DNA of 25,311 bases from a bacterium (GCA_027310235.1 DAIDBF010000005.1:1-25311), one strand, 5' to 3'; positions 14,584 to 21,768 are shown, numbered from the stretch's first letter. Numbers and translations: made by a program. The notes: generated from the sequence alone by a model not told the origin.

Positions 14584-15783
14584 ATGGCAGAAAAAGAAAG
14601 ATTTCAGAGAAGTAAAAAGCATGTGAACGTCGGCACTATCGGTCACGTTGACCATGGGAAGACCACGCTCACGGCAGCCATCACCCACGTGTTATTCATG
14701 AAGGGTTTGGCGAAGAAGGAGGAGGGCGTAAATCAGATCGACAACGCTCCGGAGGAAAAGGCGCGCGGAATCACCATTGCGCTTCACCACTCCGAGTATG
14801 AGTCGGAGAAACGCCACTATGCGCACATTGATGCACCGGGACACGCCGACTACATCAAAAACATGATCACGGGTGCCGCTCAGATGGACGGCGCGATCTT
14901 AGTCGTGTCAGCGGCGGATGGTCCGATGCCGCAGACGAGAGAACACATTCTTCTCGCGAGGCAGGTAGGCGTGCCGTCAATCATCGTATTCTTGAACAAA
15001 GTGGATATGGTGGACGATCCTGAGCTCATCGATCTCGTTGAGTCCGAAGTGCGGGAACTCCTGAAGAAGTATAACTTCCCGGGAGACGAAACGCCGGTGA
15101 TTCGCGGTTCGGCCCTAAAAGCGCTCGAGGCGAAATCAGGCGACGACGAAGCGGCAAAGCCGATTTTTGAACTCATAAAAGCGCTCGATGATTATATTCC
15201 GGATCCCGTCCGCGAAATCGACAAGCCGTTCTTGATGCCGATCGAAGACATCTTCACAATTGAAGGACGCGGCACCGTCGTTACTGGACGTGTGGAACGC
15301 GGTCAGATCAAGGTGAACGAGGAAGTTGAAATTGTCGGACTCAGACCTACTGCAAAAACCGTGGTCACGGGTCTCGAAATGTTCCAGAAAACACTCGATG
15401 AAGCCCAAGCGGGCGATAACGTGGGTGCACTCTTAAGAGGACTGAAGAAAGAAGACGTGGAACGCGGTCAGGTTATTGCGAAGCCCGGTTCGGTCACGCC
15501 GCACACCGAGTTTACCGCCGAAGTGCTCGTCTTGAGTAAAGAGGAAGGAGGAAGGCACACGCCGTTCTTTAAAGGATACAAACCCCAGTTTTATATCAGA
15601 ACGACCGACGTGACCGGAGAAGTAACTCTTCCCGAGGGCACCGAGATGGTGATGCCGGGAGATACGATTACCTTCACAGTGAAACTCATCGCCCCTATTG
15701 CGCTTGAAGAGAAACAGCGTTTCGCCATCCGTGAAGGAGGCAAAACGGTTGGTGCGGGAGTCGTAACGAAGATATTGAAGTAA
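14584..15783 (+). CDS. tuf: Elongation factor Tu
   Basis: Delivers aminoacyl-tRNA to the ribosome as a GTP complex. G1 GHVDHGKT begins at residue 20, G3 reads DAPGH (residues 83-87) where most EF-Tu have DCPGH, and G4 NKVD begins at residue 138. Switch I reads ARGITIALHHSEYE rather than the common ERGITINTAHVEYE; the essential Thr is kept. Domains 2 and 3 are present (PIEDIFTIEGRGTVVTGRVE, then GDNVGALLRG, FYIRTTDVTG). At 399 residues it has normal length. It is followed by rpsJ after 22 bases. Confidence 0.98.
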   Translation: MAEKERFQRSKKHVNVGTIGHVDHGKTTLTAAITHVLFMKGLAKKEEGVNQIDNAPEEKARGITIALHHSEYESEKRHYAHIDAPGHADYIKNMITGAAQMDGAILVVSAADGPMPQTREHILLARQVGVPSIIVFLNKVDMVDDPELIDLVESEVRELLKKYNFPGDETPVIRGSALKALEAKSGDDEAAKPIFELIKALDDYIPDPVREIDKPFLMPIEDIFTIEGRGTVVTGRVERGQIKVNEEVEIVGLRPTAKTVVTGLEMFQKTLDEAQAGDNVGALLRGLKKEDVERGQVIAKPGSVTPHTEFTAEVLVLSKEEGGRHTPFFKGYKPQFYIRTTDVTGEVTLPEGTEMVMPGDTITFTVKLIAPIALEEKQRFAIREGGKTVGAGVVTKILK

Positions 15784-15805
15784 CATCTGAATCAACGGAA
15801 TTGTT

Positions 15806-16144
15806 ATGGCCACTAAGAAAGAAGAGCAGGTTCAAAAAGAAAAATTGCGGATCAGGGTGAAGGCGTACGATGCAAAGCTCATCGACACGTCCGTTCATCA
15901 GATTGTCGAAGCAATCAGACGACAAGGAGGTGAGATCGTCGGTCCGGTGCCGCTTCCTACTGAATTCAAGAAATATACCGTAAATCGATCCACTTTCGTC
16001 CATAAGAAATCGCGCGAACAATTCGAACTCAGGGTTCATAAGCGTCTCCTCGATATTTTGAACCCGGAACAGAAAATAATAGAGTCGCTCACCGACCTGA
16101 ATCTGCCTTCCGGAATCGATGTGGAAATAAAAATGCTCCAATAA
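15806..16144 (+). CDS. rpsJ: 30S ribosomal protein uS10
   Basis: A 112-residue protein with the uS10 core: LRIRVKAYDAKLIDTSVHQI, GPVPLPTEFKKYTVNRS, FVHKKSREQFELRVHKRLLDI. In the ribosome it sits in the 30S head, and it also serves in antitermination as NusE. The first 12 residues form a Lys/Glu-rich extension. It is cotranscribed with tuf, but a perfect terminator right behind it separates it from rplC, so the classical S10 operon is split here. Confidence 0.96.
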   Translation: MATKKEEQVQKEKLRIRVKAYDAKLIDTSVHQIVEAIRRQGGEIVGPVPLPTEFKKYTVNRSTFVHKKSREQFELRVHKRLLDILNPEQKIIESLTDLNLPSGIDVEIKMLQ

Positions 16145-16145
16145 T

Positions 16146-16178
16146 AAAATACCTCGCCGCTTGCGGCGAGGTATTTTT
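16146..16178 (+). terminator. Rho-independent terminator after tuf-rpsJ
   Basis: AAAATACCTCGCCGC pairs with GCGGCGAGGTATTTT with a 2-base apex; four to five T at the end. It begins 2 bases after the rpsJ stop. Confidence 0.92.
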
Positions 16179-16181
16179 CAA

Positions 16182-16350
16182 GAACCTCTCGGTTCTCGAC
16201 GGGCTTCGCCCTCTTTCCTCTACGGGGAAACTCCCGTTTCCCCGACCCCCTTCCCATTTATCTTCCGCATTCATCCCTGCCGCAAGCGGCAGGGTATTCT
16301 GCGGATGATGAATAAAGCAACAGACAAGCCCCGGCACCTGCCGGGGTTTG
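16182..16350. repeat. Cluster of five hairpins between rpsJ and rplC
   Basis: Perfect small stems follow each other: GAACC/GGTTC (16182-16195), GGGC/GCCC (16201-16211), CGGGGAAAC/GTTTCCCCG (16223-16244), CCCTGCCGC/GCGGCAGGG (16275-16294) and CCCCGGC/GCCGGGG with flanking CAAG/TTTG (16325-16350). The last ends in TTT and may be a terminator. I see no gene in the 463 bases between rpsJ and rplC; this cluster, the family B element and a promoter fill it. Confidence 0.7.
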
Positions 16351-16365
16351 TGGTATATAGTTGAT

Positions 16366-16488
16366 CCAGTAGTGAAAACTCGATAATCGCTTATTCTACA
16401 AAACTATTACTCCATATCGCTTTCTTTTTGAAAAGGAGACAGGAAAAAATGAGGGGGGATTACCCACAATCGAGTTTCTACTACTGGA
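16366..16488 (+). repeat. Family B palindromic element at the rplC promoter
   Basis: Arms CCAGTAGTGAAAACTCGAT (16366-16384) and ATCGAGTTTCTACTACTGG (16469-16487) are identical to those of the atpA copy. The loop is A/T-rich and shares CGATAATNNNTTATTC-like sequence with the tuf and rpsL copies. The left flank is TTGAT (16361-16365) and the right flank TTGAC (16489-16493), which forms the -35 box of the rplC promoter. Confidence 0.85.
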
Positions 16489-16518
16489 TTGACATAAAAG
16501 CAGCGGATATACTATTAT
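16489..16518 (+). promoter_or_regulatory. rplC (ribosomal protein operon) promoter
   Basis: TTGACA (16489-16494), an 18-base spacer and TATTAT (16513-16518). It is the only good promoter seen for the 18-gene ribosomal block downstream. The leader to the rplC ATG would be about 85 bases. Confidence 0.7.
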
Positions 16519-16607
16519 TAGTGCCGTAAGACAAGTAGCCGACACAACAACCAGGCGAAGTCTTGGTTTGTTTTTTTCCAACTGCTCGTGTAATCTCTTG
16601 CAAACGC

Positions 16608-17033
16608 ATGAAATTCAAAGGGAAAAAAGTGAAAATGACACAACTGTGGCATGATGAGAAGGTCGTGCCTGTTACGGTTGTGCAGTTGAATGAGAACGAA
16701 TCGGTAGCAGAACTTAAAGAGGGAGATACGGTGCAGGTGAGCGGCACGAGCAAGGGAAGAGGGTTCCAGGGCGTCGTGAAGCGCCATGGCTTCCATGGCG
16801 GTCCGAAAACCCACGGACAGAAAGATCGTCTTCGCGCACCGGGATCGAGCGGCCCCACGGCTCCGCAACGCGTTATTAAAGGAAGGAAGATGGCCGGACA
16901 CATGGGGAGCGAGCGGGTAACGGTCAAAAACTTGAAAGTGGTATCCGTGGAAGAAAAAGAGAGGAATGTCTTCCTTAGAGGAGCGGTTCCCGGAATGATC
17001 GGCGGTATGGTTGAGCTACAAAAAATAACATAA
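16608..17033 (+). CDS. rplC: 50S ribosomal protein uL3 (compact form)
   Basis: I chose the ATG at 16608 (MKFKGKKVKMTQLW), which matches the family start (LGKKVGMTQIF); a longer frame from 16563 adds an implausible stretch. The protein has 141 residues against about 205 usually. The core VQVSGTSKGRGFQGVVKRH, GGPKTHGQKDRLRAPGSSG and GRKMAGHMGSERVTVKNL is intact. About 60 residues between VPVTVVQ and the GTSKGRGF loop are missing, which is the beta-barrel part of uL3. No frameshift is visible. The loop near the peptidyl transferase centre is retained. Confidence 0.95.
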   Translation: MKFKGKKVKMTQLWHDEKVVPVTVVQLNENESVAELKEGDTVQVSGTSKGRGFQGVVKRHGFHGGPKTHGQKDRLRAPGSSGPTAPQRVIKGRKMAGHMGSERVTVKNLKVVSVEEKERNVFLRGAVPGMIGGMVELQKIT

Positions 17034-17035
17034 TT

Positions 17036-17671
17036 ATGGAGATAGCCGTCTACAATCGGAAGAACGAAAAAACGGGAACGATAGACGTCCCCGCGGATAT
17101 TTTCGGCGCGAAGTGGAATCCCGATCTGGTACGCCAGGCGGAGCTCACGGAACTTGCGAACAAGCGCACGCACGTGGCGCATACGAAGGATCGTTCTGAA
17201 GTGCGCGGCGGTGGTAAGAAGCCGTGGCGGCAGAAACATACCGGACGCGCGCGGCACGGGTCTTCGCGATCGCCGATATGGGTTGGCGGTGGCGTCGCGT
17301 TCGGTCCGAGAAACGAAAAGAATTTCTCGATGAAAATGAACAAAAAAATGAAGCGTGCGGCGCTCTACTCCCTTCTTTCCAAAAAATTGAAGAGCGATCT
17401 TTTAAAGGTAGTGGATGCGCTCGAGCTCGAAGCGCCGAAAACAAAGCATGTTGCGGCGTTTTTTGCTTCTTTTTTTAAACAGCGCCCTACCGTGCTTCTT
17501 ATCCCTTCGATTGAAAACAAACATGCGCGCCTTTCCGCGCGCAACATTCCGGAAGCGAAGGTGGCTTCGCCGAAGATGCTCGGCGTATACGACTGCCTCG
17601 CTCAGAAGTACGTACTTTTCGAGAAAAAATCGCTTCAGGAATTTGTGAATCACATGAAGCAAAAACAATAA
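17036..17671 (+). CDS. rplD: 50S ribosomal protein uL4
   Basis: A 211-residue protein with the uL4 tunnel loop: VAHTKDRSEVRGGGKKPWRQ, KHTGRARHGSSRSPIWVGGG and VAFGPRNEKNFSMKMNKKMK, followed by the globular C-terminal domain. The loop lines the peptide exit tunnel. It begins 2 bases after the rplC stop and is followed by rplW after 1 base. There is no element at this junction; the gene starts ATGGAG. Confidence 0.96.
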   Translation: MEIAVYNRKNEKTGTIDVPADIFGAKWNPDLVRQAELTELANKRTHVAHTKDRSEVRGGGKKPWRQKHTGRARHGSSRSPIWVGGGVAFGPRNEKNFSMKMNKKMKRAALYSLLSKKLKSDLLKVVDALELEAPKTKHVAAFFASFFKQRPTVLLIPSIENKHARLSARNIPEAKVASPKMLGVYDCLAQKYVLFEKKSLQEFVNHMKQKQ

Positions 17672-17672
17672 T

Positions 17673-18029
17673 ATGAGCATTCTCGGAACATCAAAATCAA
17701 AAAAGAAGGACACGGAGAAAAAAATGCATCTTTCGGAGAAAATCGTTTCTCACCGGCCGTTTCTCTCGGTGTTGAAAAAGCCGTGGACGAGCGAGCGTGC
17801 ACGCGATCTTCAGGCGAAAAACCAGTACATCTTTTCGGTTGCGCTGCATGCCACAAAGCCGATGGTGCGCGAAGAGGTGGGACGCCGGTACAACGTTACC
17901 GTCGAAGCGGTGCGTATTATAAAGACAAAAGGGAAGGTGAAATACTACAGGAACATGCCGAATCGCCGAACGGCCTTGAAAAAGGCGATCGTTACGCTGA
18001 AAAAAGGCGAGAGTATCGACACCCAATAA
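17673..18029 (+). CDS. rplW: 50S ribosomal protein uL23
   Basis: A 118-residue protein. The core runs LKKPWTSERARDLQAKNQYIF, ATKPMVREEVGRRYNV and VEAVRIIKTKGKVKYYRN, as in uL23, which sits at the tunnel exit and binds SRP and trigger factor. The first 25 residues are a Lys/Ser-rich extension; Met18 (MHLSEK) is an alternative start. This gene begins ATGAGC but has no palindromic element, the one exception among ATGAR starts in the rplC-rpsE block. Confidence 0.93.
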   Translation: MSILGTSKSKKKDTEKKMHLSEKIVSHRPFLSVLKKPWTSERARDLQAKNQYIFSVALHATKPMVREEVGRRYNVTVEAVRIIKTKGKVKYYRNMPNRRTALKKAIVTLKKGESIDTQ

Positions 18030-18035
18030 CATTCA

Positions 18036-18128
18036 TCCCTCACATAACAAAAATAAAGAGGGAACATACAAAAATATGAAAACATTCAAACAAATCACAA
18101 TCAGTCGCTTAGATGAGTTATGTGAGGG
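18036..18128 (+). repeat. Family A palindromic element at the rplB start codon
   Basis: TTCATCCCTCACATAAC (18032-18048) is perfectly complementary to 18117-18133, a 17-bp stem that includes the rplB start codon (18129-18131). The left flank is ATTCA rather than a copy of ATGAA. The arm sequence differs from the other family A copies beyond the shared TCCC/GGGA ends, so this is the most divergent member. Confidence 0.75.
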
Positions 18129-18132
18129 ATGA
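18076..18132 (+). CDS. Small leader ORF coupled to rplB
   Basis: An 18-residue frame starting MKTFKQITIS and ending DELCEG. It starts in the loop, crosses the right arm and stops with TGA overlapping the rplB start as ATGA (18129-18132). A ribosome translating it would open the stem that hides the rplB start. No homologue is recognised. Confidence 0.5.
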   Translation: MKTFKQITISRLDELCEG

Positions 18133-18959
18133 AGCAGTATAAACCCACAAGTGCAGGAAGACGTTCGATGTCGGTAGCCGATTATCGTACGCTTTCAAAG
18201 GCACCCCGCATGAAAAGCATGACCTTGCGCATTCAAAAGAATGCCGGGAGAAACAATCAGGGGAGGATTACCATGCGTCATCAGGGAAGCGGTAACACGA
18301 TTTTATATCGTACGATCGATTTCAAGCAGATGAAGATCGGGGTTCCCGGGAAGATTGAGGCGATCGAATATGATCCGTACCGCACCGCATTCATCGCGCG
18401 CGTGTGCTATAAGGACGGCGATCGGCGTTACATCCTTGCGCCGCATGCACTGAAGGTGGGAACGACAATCATAACGAGTCCGGAAGCGCCGCTCGAAGCG
18501 GGAAACAGAACGGTATTGAAACGCATTCCGATCGGCACTTTCGTGCACAACGTCGAGTTGTTTCCCGGAAAAGGAGGACAGATCGGGCGATCCGCGGGAG
18601 TTTCTATACAAATACTCGCGCATGAAGAGGGTTATACGCATTTGAAGATGCCTTCGGGAGAAATACGGAAAGTATTATGGGACAACTATGCTTCGATTGG
18701 ACAGGTTTCCAATCCGGAATATAATTTAGTGTCCATAGGAAAAGCGGGACGATCACGGTGGCTTAATAAGCGGCCGACGGTGCGCGGCTCCGCCATGAAT
18801 CCGCGCGATCATCCGTACGGAGGCGGCGAGGGGAGACAACCTCGCGGCACGAAGCGTCCGAAAACCAAGTGGGGCAAGACCACCGGCGGGAAAAAGACGC
18901 GACGGAAGAAAAAATGGTCAAACGCGATGATAGTAAAACGAAGAGAAAGAAAACGATAA
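18129..18959 (+). CDS. rplB: 50S ribosomal protein uL2
   Basis: Needed for subunit joining and peptidyl transferase activity. At 276 residues it has full length. Segments include YKPTSAGRRSMSVADY at the start, GRNNQGRITMRHQGSG, VHNVELFPGKGGQIGRSAG and the end VRGSAMNPRDHPYGGGEGR with the conserved histidine of the catalytic-centre loop. The start codon is inside the stem of the family A element, in overlap with a small ORF. Confidence 0.97.
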   Translation: MKQYKPTSAGRRSMSVADYRTLSKAPRMKSMTLRIQKNAGRNNQGRITMRHQGSGNTILYRTIDFKQMKIGVPGKIEAIEYDPYRTAFIARVCYKDGDRRYILAPHALKVGTTIITSPEAPLEAGNRTVLKRIPIGTFVHNVELFPGKGGQIGRSAGVSIQILAHEEGYTHLKMPSGEIRKVLWDNYASIGQVSNPEYNLVSIGKAGRSRWLNKRPTVRGSAMNPRDHPYGGGEGRQPRGTKRPKTKWGKTTGGKKTRRKKKWSNAMIVKRRERKR

Positions 18960-18971
18960 TACCATCATGAG

Positions 18972-19095
18972 TCCCGCACCTTTAGAGGACTGTGGGAATA
19001 ACAACAAAAGAAATATGAACTACAGGAATAATGTCGTACAAATGAATAATAGGGTATCCTGCTTCGTAAGAAGCGTGGTCCTCTAAAAGTGCGGG
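18972..19095 (+). repeat. Family A1 palindromic element at the rpsS start codon
   Basis: Left arm TCCCGCACCTTTAGAGGAC (18972-18990) and right arm GTCCTCTAAAAGTGCGGG (19078-19095), with a 1-nt offset. ATGAG precedes it (18967-18971) and ATGAG follows it (19096-19100) as the real rpsS start. A small hairpin GCTTC-GTAA-GAAGC (19061-19074) with a GNRA loop lies next to the right arm. Confidence 0.88.
19015..19086 (+). CDS. Small leader ORF in the rpsS element
   Basis: A 23-residue frame, starting MNYRNNVVQM and ending CFVRSVVL, with its TAA in the right arm 9 bases before the rpsS ATG. Here the duplicated upstream start codon at 18967 is in the same frame and would give a 39-residue version. Start, length and end match the copies before rpsQ, rplX and rplF. 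Confidence 0.5.
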   Translation: MNYRNNVVQMNNRVSCFVRSVVL

Positions 19096-19413
19096 ATGAG
19101 TAGATCGGCAAAAAAAGGTCCTTGGGTGGATCAAAAACTCCTGAAGAAGATAAAGAACCTGAAGTCCAGCGAAGCGGCGCCTGTGAAAACGTGGTCGCGC
19201 GCCTCGGAAATAGCGCCGGAAATGGTGGGTTTTAGTTTTGCCGTGCATAACGGAAAGGATTTCATTGAAGTCAGGATTAACGAAGATATGATCGGTCATC
19301 GGCTCGGAGAATTCTCGCCCACGAGGAAGTTCATAAAACACGGAGGGAAGATGCAGCGCGACCTTGAGAAAGGCGCCGTAGCACCCGCCCCCGCTCAAAA
19401 CCAAAAGAAATAA
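19096..19413 (+). CDS. rpsS: 30S ribosomal protein uS19
   Basis: A 105-residue protein: MSRSAKKGPWVDQKLLKKI, KTWSRASEIAPEMVGFSFAV, HNGKDFIEVRINEDMIGHRL and GEFSPTRKFIKHG are all canonical uS19 segments. It is a 30S head protein, in contact with uS13. A short Ala/Pro/Gln tail ends the protein. The start is set by the second of two ATGAG copies flanking the palindromic element. Confidence 0.97.
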   Translation: MSRSAKKGPWVDQKLLKKIKNLKSSEAAPVKTWSRASEIAPEMVGFSFAVHNGKDFIEVRINEDMIGHRLGEFSPTRKFIKHGGKMQRDLEKGAVAPAPAQNQKK

Positions 19414-19425
19414 CTTTTTATCGCA

Positions 19426-19983
19426 ATGCAAACCGTAAAAGCACAATTGAGATTTTTGAAGATTTCCCCGAGGAAGGTTCGTTTGCTTGCGGATACGGTT
19501 CGCGGACTTCCCGTCGAAGAGGCGGAAGCAAAATTGCTTTTGAGCCCACGGAGACCGAAGGAAGCACTTTTGAAACTTCTTCGCTCGGCGGTCGCGAATG
19601 CGAAAAACAACAACAAGCTCGTTCCGGAAACGCTTTTTATAAAAGAACTCCGCGTGGATCAGGGTCCGATGCTGAAGCGCTGGATGCCGCGTTCCCGCGG
19701 ATCGATTGCCGGAATCCAGAAGAAGATGAGTCATGTGACGATCATACTCGGCACATCCGAGAAACCGTACGAAAAACGCTTCTCCATTGTCGTGCCGAAA
19801 CATGAGAAAAAAGAAGAGAAGAAGGGGGAGAAGAAAAAAACGAAGGCAAAAGGGCACGAAGAGCGCGCCGAAGAAAAAACGGCCGCCAAGGAAAAAGAGA
19901 AAGAGCAGAAAGTGACTCCGGAAAACAAACCGAAGGAAACCAAAGGAGCACTGCGAAAAGTGTTCCGAAGAAAGGCGATTTAA
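19426..19983 (+). CDS. rplV: 50S ribosomal protein uL22 with charged C-terminal extension
   Basis: Residues 1-115 are the uL22 fold (KAQLRFLKISPRKVRLLADT, AVANAKNNNKLVPETLFIKE, GPMLKRWMPRSRGSIAGIQK, then MSHVTIILG), whose hairpin lines the exit tunnel. About 65 further residues are almost only Lys, Glu and Ala (KKEEKKGEKKKTKAKGHEER and on), a low-complexity tail that probably reaches out over the ribosome surface. The start context has no element (ATGCAA). At 185 residues it is far above the usual 110-120. Confidence 0.95.
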   Translation: MQTVKAQLRFLKISPRKVRLLADTVRGLPVEEAEAKLLLSPRRPKEALLKLLRSAVANAKNNNKLVPETLFIKELRVDQGPMLKRWMPRSRGSIAGIQKKMSHVTIILGTSEKPYEKRFSIVVPKHEKKEEKKGEKKKTKAKGHEERAEEKTAAKEKEKEQKVTPENKPKETKGALRKVFRRKAI

Positions 19984-19995
19984 TTTCAAAAATCC

Positions 19996-20679
19996 ATGGC
20001 ACAAAAGATAAAACCAAACGCATTTCGCATCGGCATCACGCTTCCGTGGGTAAGCCGTTGGTTTCCTAAAAAACAGGTCCGCTTCTTCCTCGAAGAGGAC
20101 CAGATCATCAGGAAGATCGTACACGAGAAAATTCTCGCCGCGGGAATCGCTTCCATAGAGATTGAAAGAATGGGGGATACGGTGCGCATCATCGTAAAAG
20201 CCGCGCGGCCGGGGCTCGTGATCGGGCGCGGGGGAAAAGGCGTTGAAGAACTGAAAAACGCGATTGCAAGGGCGATAACGTCATTCAGAAGGAAGAATAA
20301 GATCGTCGGTAAGTTCAGTTTGAACGTGACGATCGAGGAATTGAAGCGATCCGAGATTTCCGCGCAGGTCACGGCGCAGCAGATTGCATTTGATATCGAA
20401 AAACGCCTTCCATTCCGCCGCGTGATGAAACGCACCGTCGAAACCGTCATGCAGAACAGGGAGGTGCAAGGAGTAAAGATAAAACTGAGCGGACGGCTCG
20501 GCGGCGCCGAAATCGCCCGCGTTGAGCAACTCGCAAAAGGGAAGATGTCGCTCCAGAGTTTGCGCGCCAACGTGGACTATGGAGAAGCGACCGCGTTTAA
20601 TACCTACGGCACGGTCGGAGTAAAACTCTGGATTTACAAGGGGGAGGTATTTGAAGAAAAGGAAAAAGGAAAAAATTAA
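19996..20679 (+). CDS. rpsC: 30S ribosomal protein uS3
   Basis: A 227-residue protein. It has an N-terminal KH domain with the GRGG loop (RPGLVIGRGGKGVEELKNAI) and a C-terminal domain (GVKIKLSGRLGGAEIARVEQ, YGEATAFNTYGTVGVKLWIY). It forms part of the mRNA entry site helicase. The stop overlaps the region of the next start (TAAATG), so rplP begins immediately. Confidence 0.96.
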   Translation: MAQKIKPNAFRIGITLPWVSRWFPKKQVRFFLEEDQIIRKIVHEKILAAGIASIEIERMGDTVRIIVKAARPGLVIGRGGKGVEELKNAIARAITSFRRKNKIVGKFSLNVTIEELKRSEISAQVTAQQIAFDIEKRLPFRRVMKRTVETVMQNREVQGVKIKLSGRLGGAEIARVEQLAKGKMSLQSLRANVDYGEATAFNTYGTVGVKLWIYKGEVFEEKEKGKN

Positions 20680-21093
20680 ATGTTGCAGCCCAAAAAACAA
20701 AAACACAGGAAGATGCAGAAGGGACGGAAGAAAGGCCGTCTTACCGAAACGCGCGGACTCAAAGTGAGCTTCGGAACCTTCGGACTCCAAGCACGGAGCG
20801 CGTGCTGGATTACCGCGCGACAGATCGAAGCAGCGAGAAAAACGATTACGCACGCCCTGAAACGGGGAGGAAAGGTTTGGATTCGCATCTTTCCGGATAA
20901 ACCCATCACGAAACTCCCTCCCGAGGTGACCCTTGGAGGCGGAAAGGGAAATATCGATCACTACGTGGCTCCGGTCAAACCAGGAAGGATTCTTTTCGAA
21001 ATCGACGGCGTTTCGCGCGAGATCGCGACCCACGCCCTCCGCATGGCCGGACACAAACTTCCCGTAAAGACGAAGGTGGTTGAAAAACAATAA
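20680..21093 (+). CDS. rplP: 50S ribosomal protein uL16
   Basis: A 137-residue protein. MLQPKKQKHRKMQKGRKKGR, FGTFGLQARSACWITARQIE, RKTITHALKRGGKVWIRIFP and ALRMAGHKLPVKTKVV are canonical. It lies near the A site and 5S rRNA. Tightly coupled to rpsC (TAAATG). It is followed by the rpmC element 7 bases after the stop. Confidence 0.97.
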   Translation: MLQPKKQKHRKMQKGRKKGRLTETRGLKVSFGTFGLQARSACWITARQIEAARKTITHALKRGGKVWIRIFPDKPITKLPPEVTLGGGKGNIDHYVAPVKPGRILFEIDGVSREIATHALRMAGHKLPVKTKVVEKQ

Positions 21094-21100
21094 TCACTTG

Positions 21101-21204
21101 TCCCGTTAGAAATAAACACACAACCATGGATATAGATAACCAAACAATTATAAATGAAGAATCATCGAAAAGTCGGATGAGCTTTTCAGTTTATTTCTAA
21201 CGGG
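21101..21204 (+). repeat. Family A2 palindromic element at the rpmC start codon
   Basis: TCCCGTTAGAAATAAAC (21101-21117) is perfectly complementary to 21189-21205, whose last base is the A of the rpmC ATG. The left flank ACTTG does not copy ATGAA. With G-U pairs the stem can extend through the start codon. The rplR copy has the same arms and length. Confidence 0.85.
21126..21200 (+). CDS. Small leader ORF in the rpmC element
   Basis: A 24-residue frame, starting MDIDNQTIIN and ending SFSVYF, stops with TAA 4 bases before the rpmC ATG. The rplR element holds a 24-residue frame without a single indel (SKSRMSFSVYF against SRSRMRFLVYF at the end). Most differences are non-synonymous, so length and frame seem to matter more than the peptide. 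Confidence 0.5.
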   Translation: MDIDNQTIINEESSKSRMSFSVYF

Positions 21205-21402
21205 ATGAAAAAGAAAGAATTACAATCCTATACCGCGCGGTCGGAAAGCGAACTGCAGAAAGAACTTCTTGAGGAACGCGAGAAACTCGCGAAGCTTCGA
21301 TTTGACCTCGCTGCGGGAAAAGTGAAGAATATACGTGAAATACGGCATTTGAAGAAAAACATCGCCCAACTTCTCTCGCTTCTCCCAAAAAAGAACAAAT
21401 AA
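21205..21402 (+). CDS. rpmC: 50S ribosomal protein uL29
   Basis: A 65-residue two-helix protein: KELQSYTARSESELQKELLE, then EEREKLAKLRFDLAAGKVKN and IREIRHLKKNIAQLLSLL. It sits at the tunnel exit beside uL23. The start codon abuts the family A2 element and another element begins 5 bases after its stop, so the small gene is bracketed by palindromes. Confidence 0.93.
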   Translation: MKKKELQSYTARSESELQKELLEEREKLAKLRFDLAAGKVKNIREIRHLKKNIAQLLSLLPKKNK

Positions 21403-21411
21403 ACATATGAG

Positions 21412-21536
21412 TCCCGCACCTTTAGAGGACTGTGGGAACGAAAGATAAGAGAAATATGAACTACAAGAACAACGTCGCAAAAATAAATAATAGAGTATTC
21501 CGCTTCGTAAGAAGCGTGGTCCTCTAAAAGTGCGGG
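21412..21536 (+). repeat. Family A1 palindromic element at the rpsQ start codon
   Basis: Arms TCCCGCACCTTTAGAGGAC (21412-21430) and GTCCTCTAAAAGTGCGGG (21519-21536). ATGAG flanks both sides (21407-21411 and 21537-21541, the real start). The side hairpin CGCTTC-GTAA-GAAGCG is at 21501-21516. It is almost identical to the rplX copy (one or two differences over 125 bp), so one derives recently from the other or both are kept alike by conversion. Confidence 0.9.
21456..21527 (+). CDS. Small leader ORF in the rpsQ element
   Basis: A 23-residue frame starting MNYKNNVAKI and ending FVRSVVL; TAA lies 9 bases before the rpsQ ATG. The duplicated upstream ATG at 21407 opens a 13-residue frame (MSPAPLEDCGNER) that stops 7 bases before this ORF, so a ribosome could pass from one to the next by reinitiation. 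Confidence 0.5.
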   Translation: MNYKNNVAKINNRVFRFVRSVVL

Positions 21537-21764
21537 ATGAGGAAACTTCAAGGGATAATCATTTCGGATAAGATGCAAAAGACGAGAGTCGTCTCGATAA
21601 CTCACTTGCACAAGCATCCGCGGTATCAGAAGTATTATAAGGTTACGACTCGTCTCAAGGCGCACGATGAAAAGAACGAATATAAAACGGGAGACAAAGT
21701 CGTCATCCAGGAAACAAGACCATTGTCGAAAGATAAGAGATGGGTTATAGTCGGCAAGGTCTAA
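21537..21764 (+). CDS. rpsQ: 30S ribosomal protein uS17
   Basis: A 75-residue OB-fold protein: KLQGIIISDKMQKTRVVSI, HPRYQKYYKVTTRLKAHDEK, YKTGDKVVIQETRPLSKDKR and WVIVGKV. It binds helix 11 of 16S rRNA. The start is the second ATGAG copy at the edge of the family A1 element. rplN follows after 4 bases. Confidence 0.96.
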   Translation: MRKLQGIIISDKMQKTRVVSITHLHKHPRYQKYYKVTTRLKAHDEKNEYKTGDKVVIQETRPLSKDKRWVIVGKV

Positions 21765-21768
21765 CCAT

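Noticed and set aside
16361..16493. The family B elements as IS200/IS605-type ends, because a left TTGAT and right TTGAC recall the cleavage sites of that transposon group.
   Set aside because: The other two promoter copies have TTGAC on both sides, the atpA copy has GAAAC on both sides, and the related start-codon copies have flanks that covary with the gene, which fits a target duplication better. No TnpA or TnpB gene is in the window. Not fully excluded for family B.
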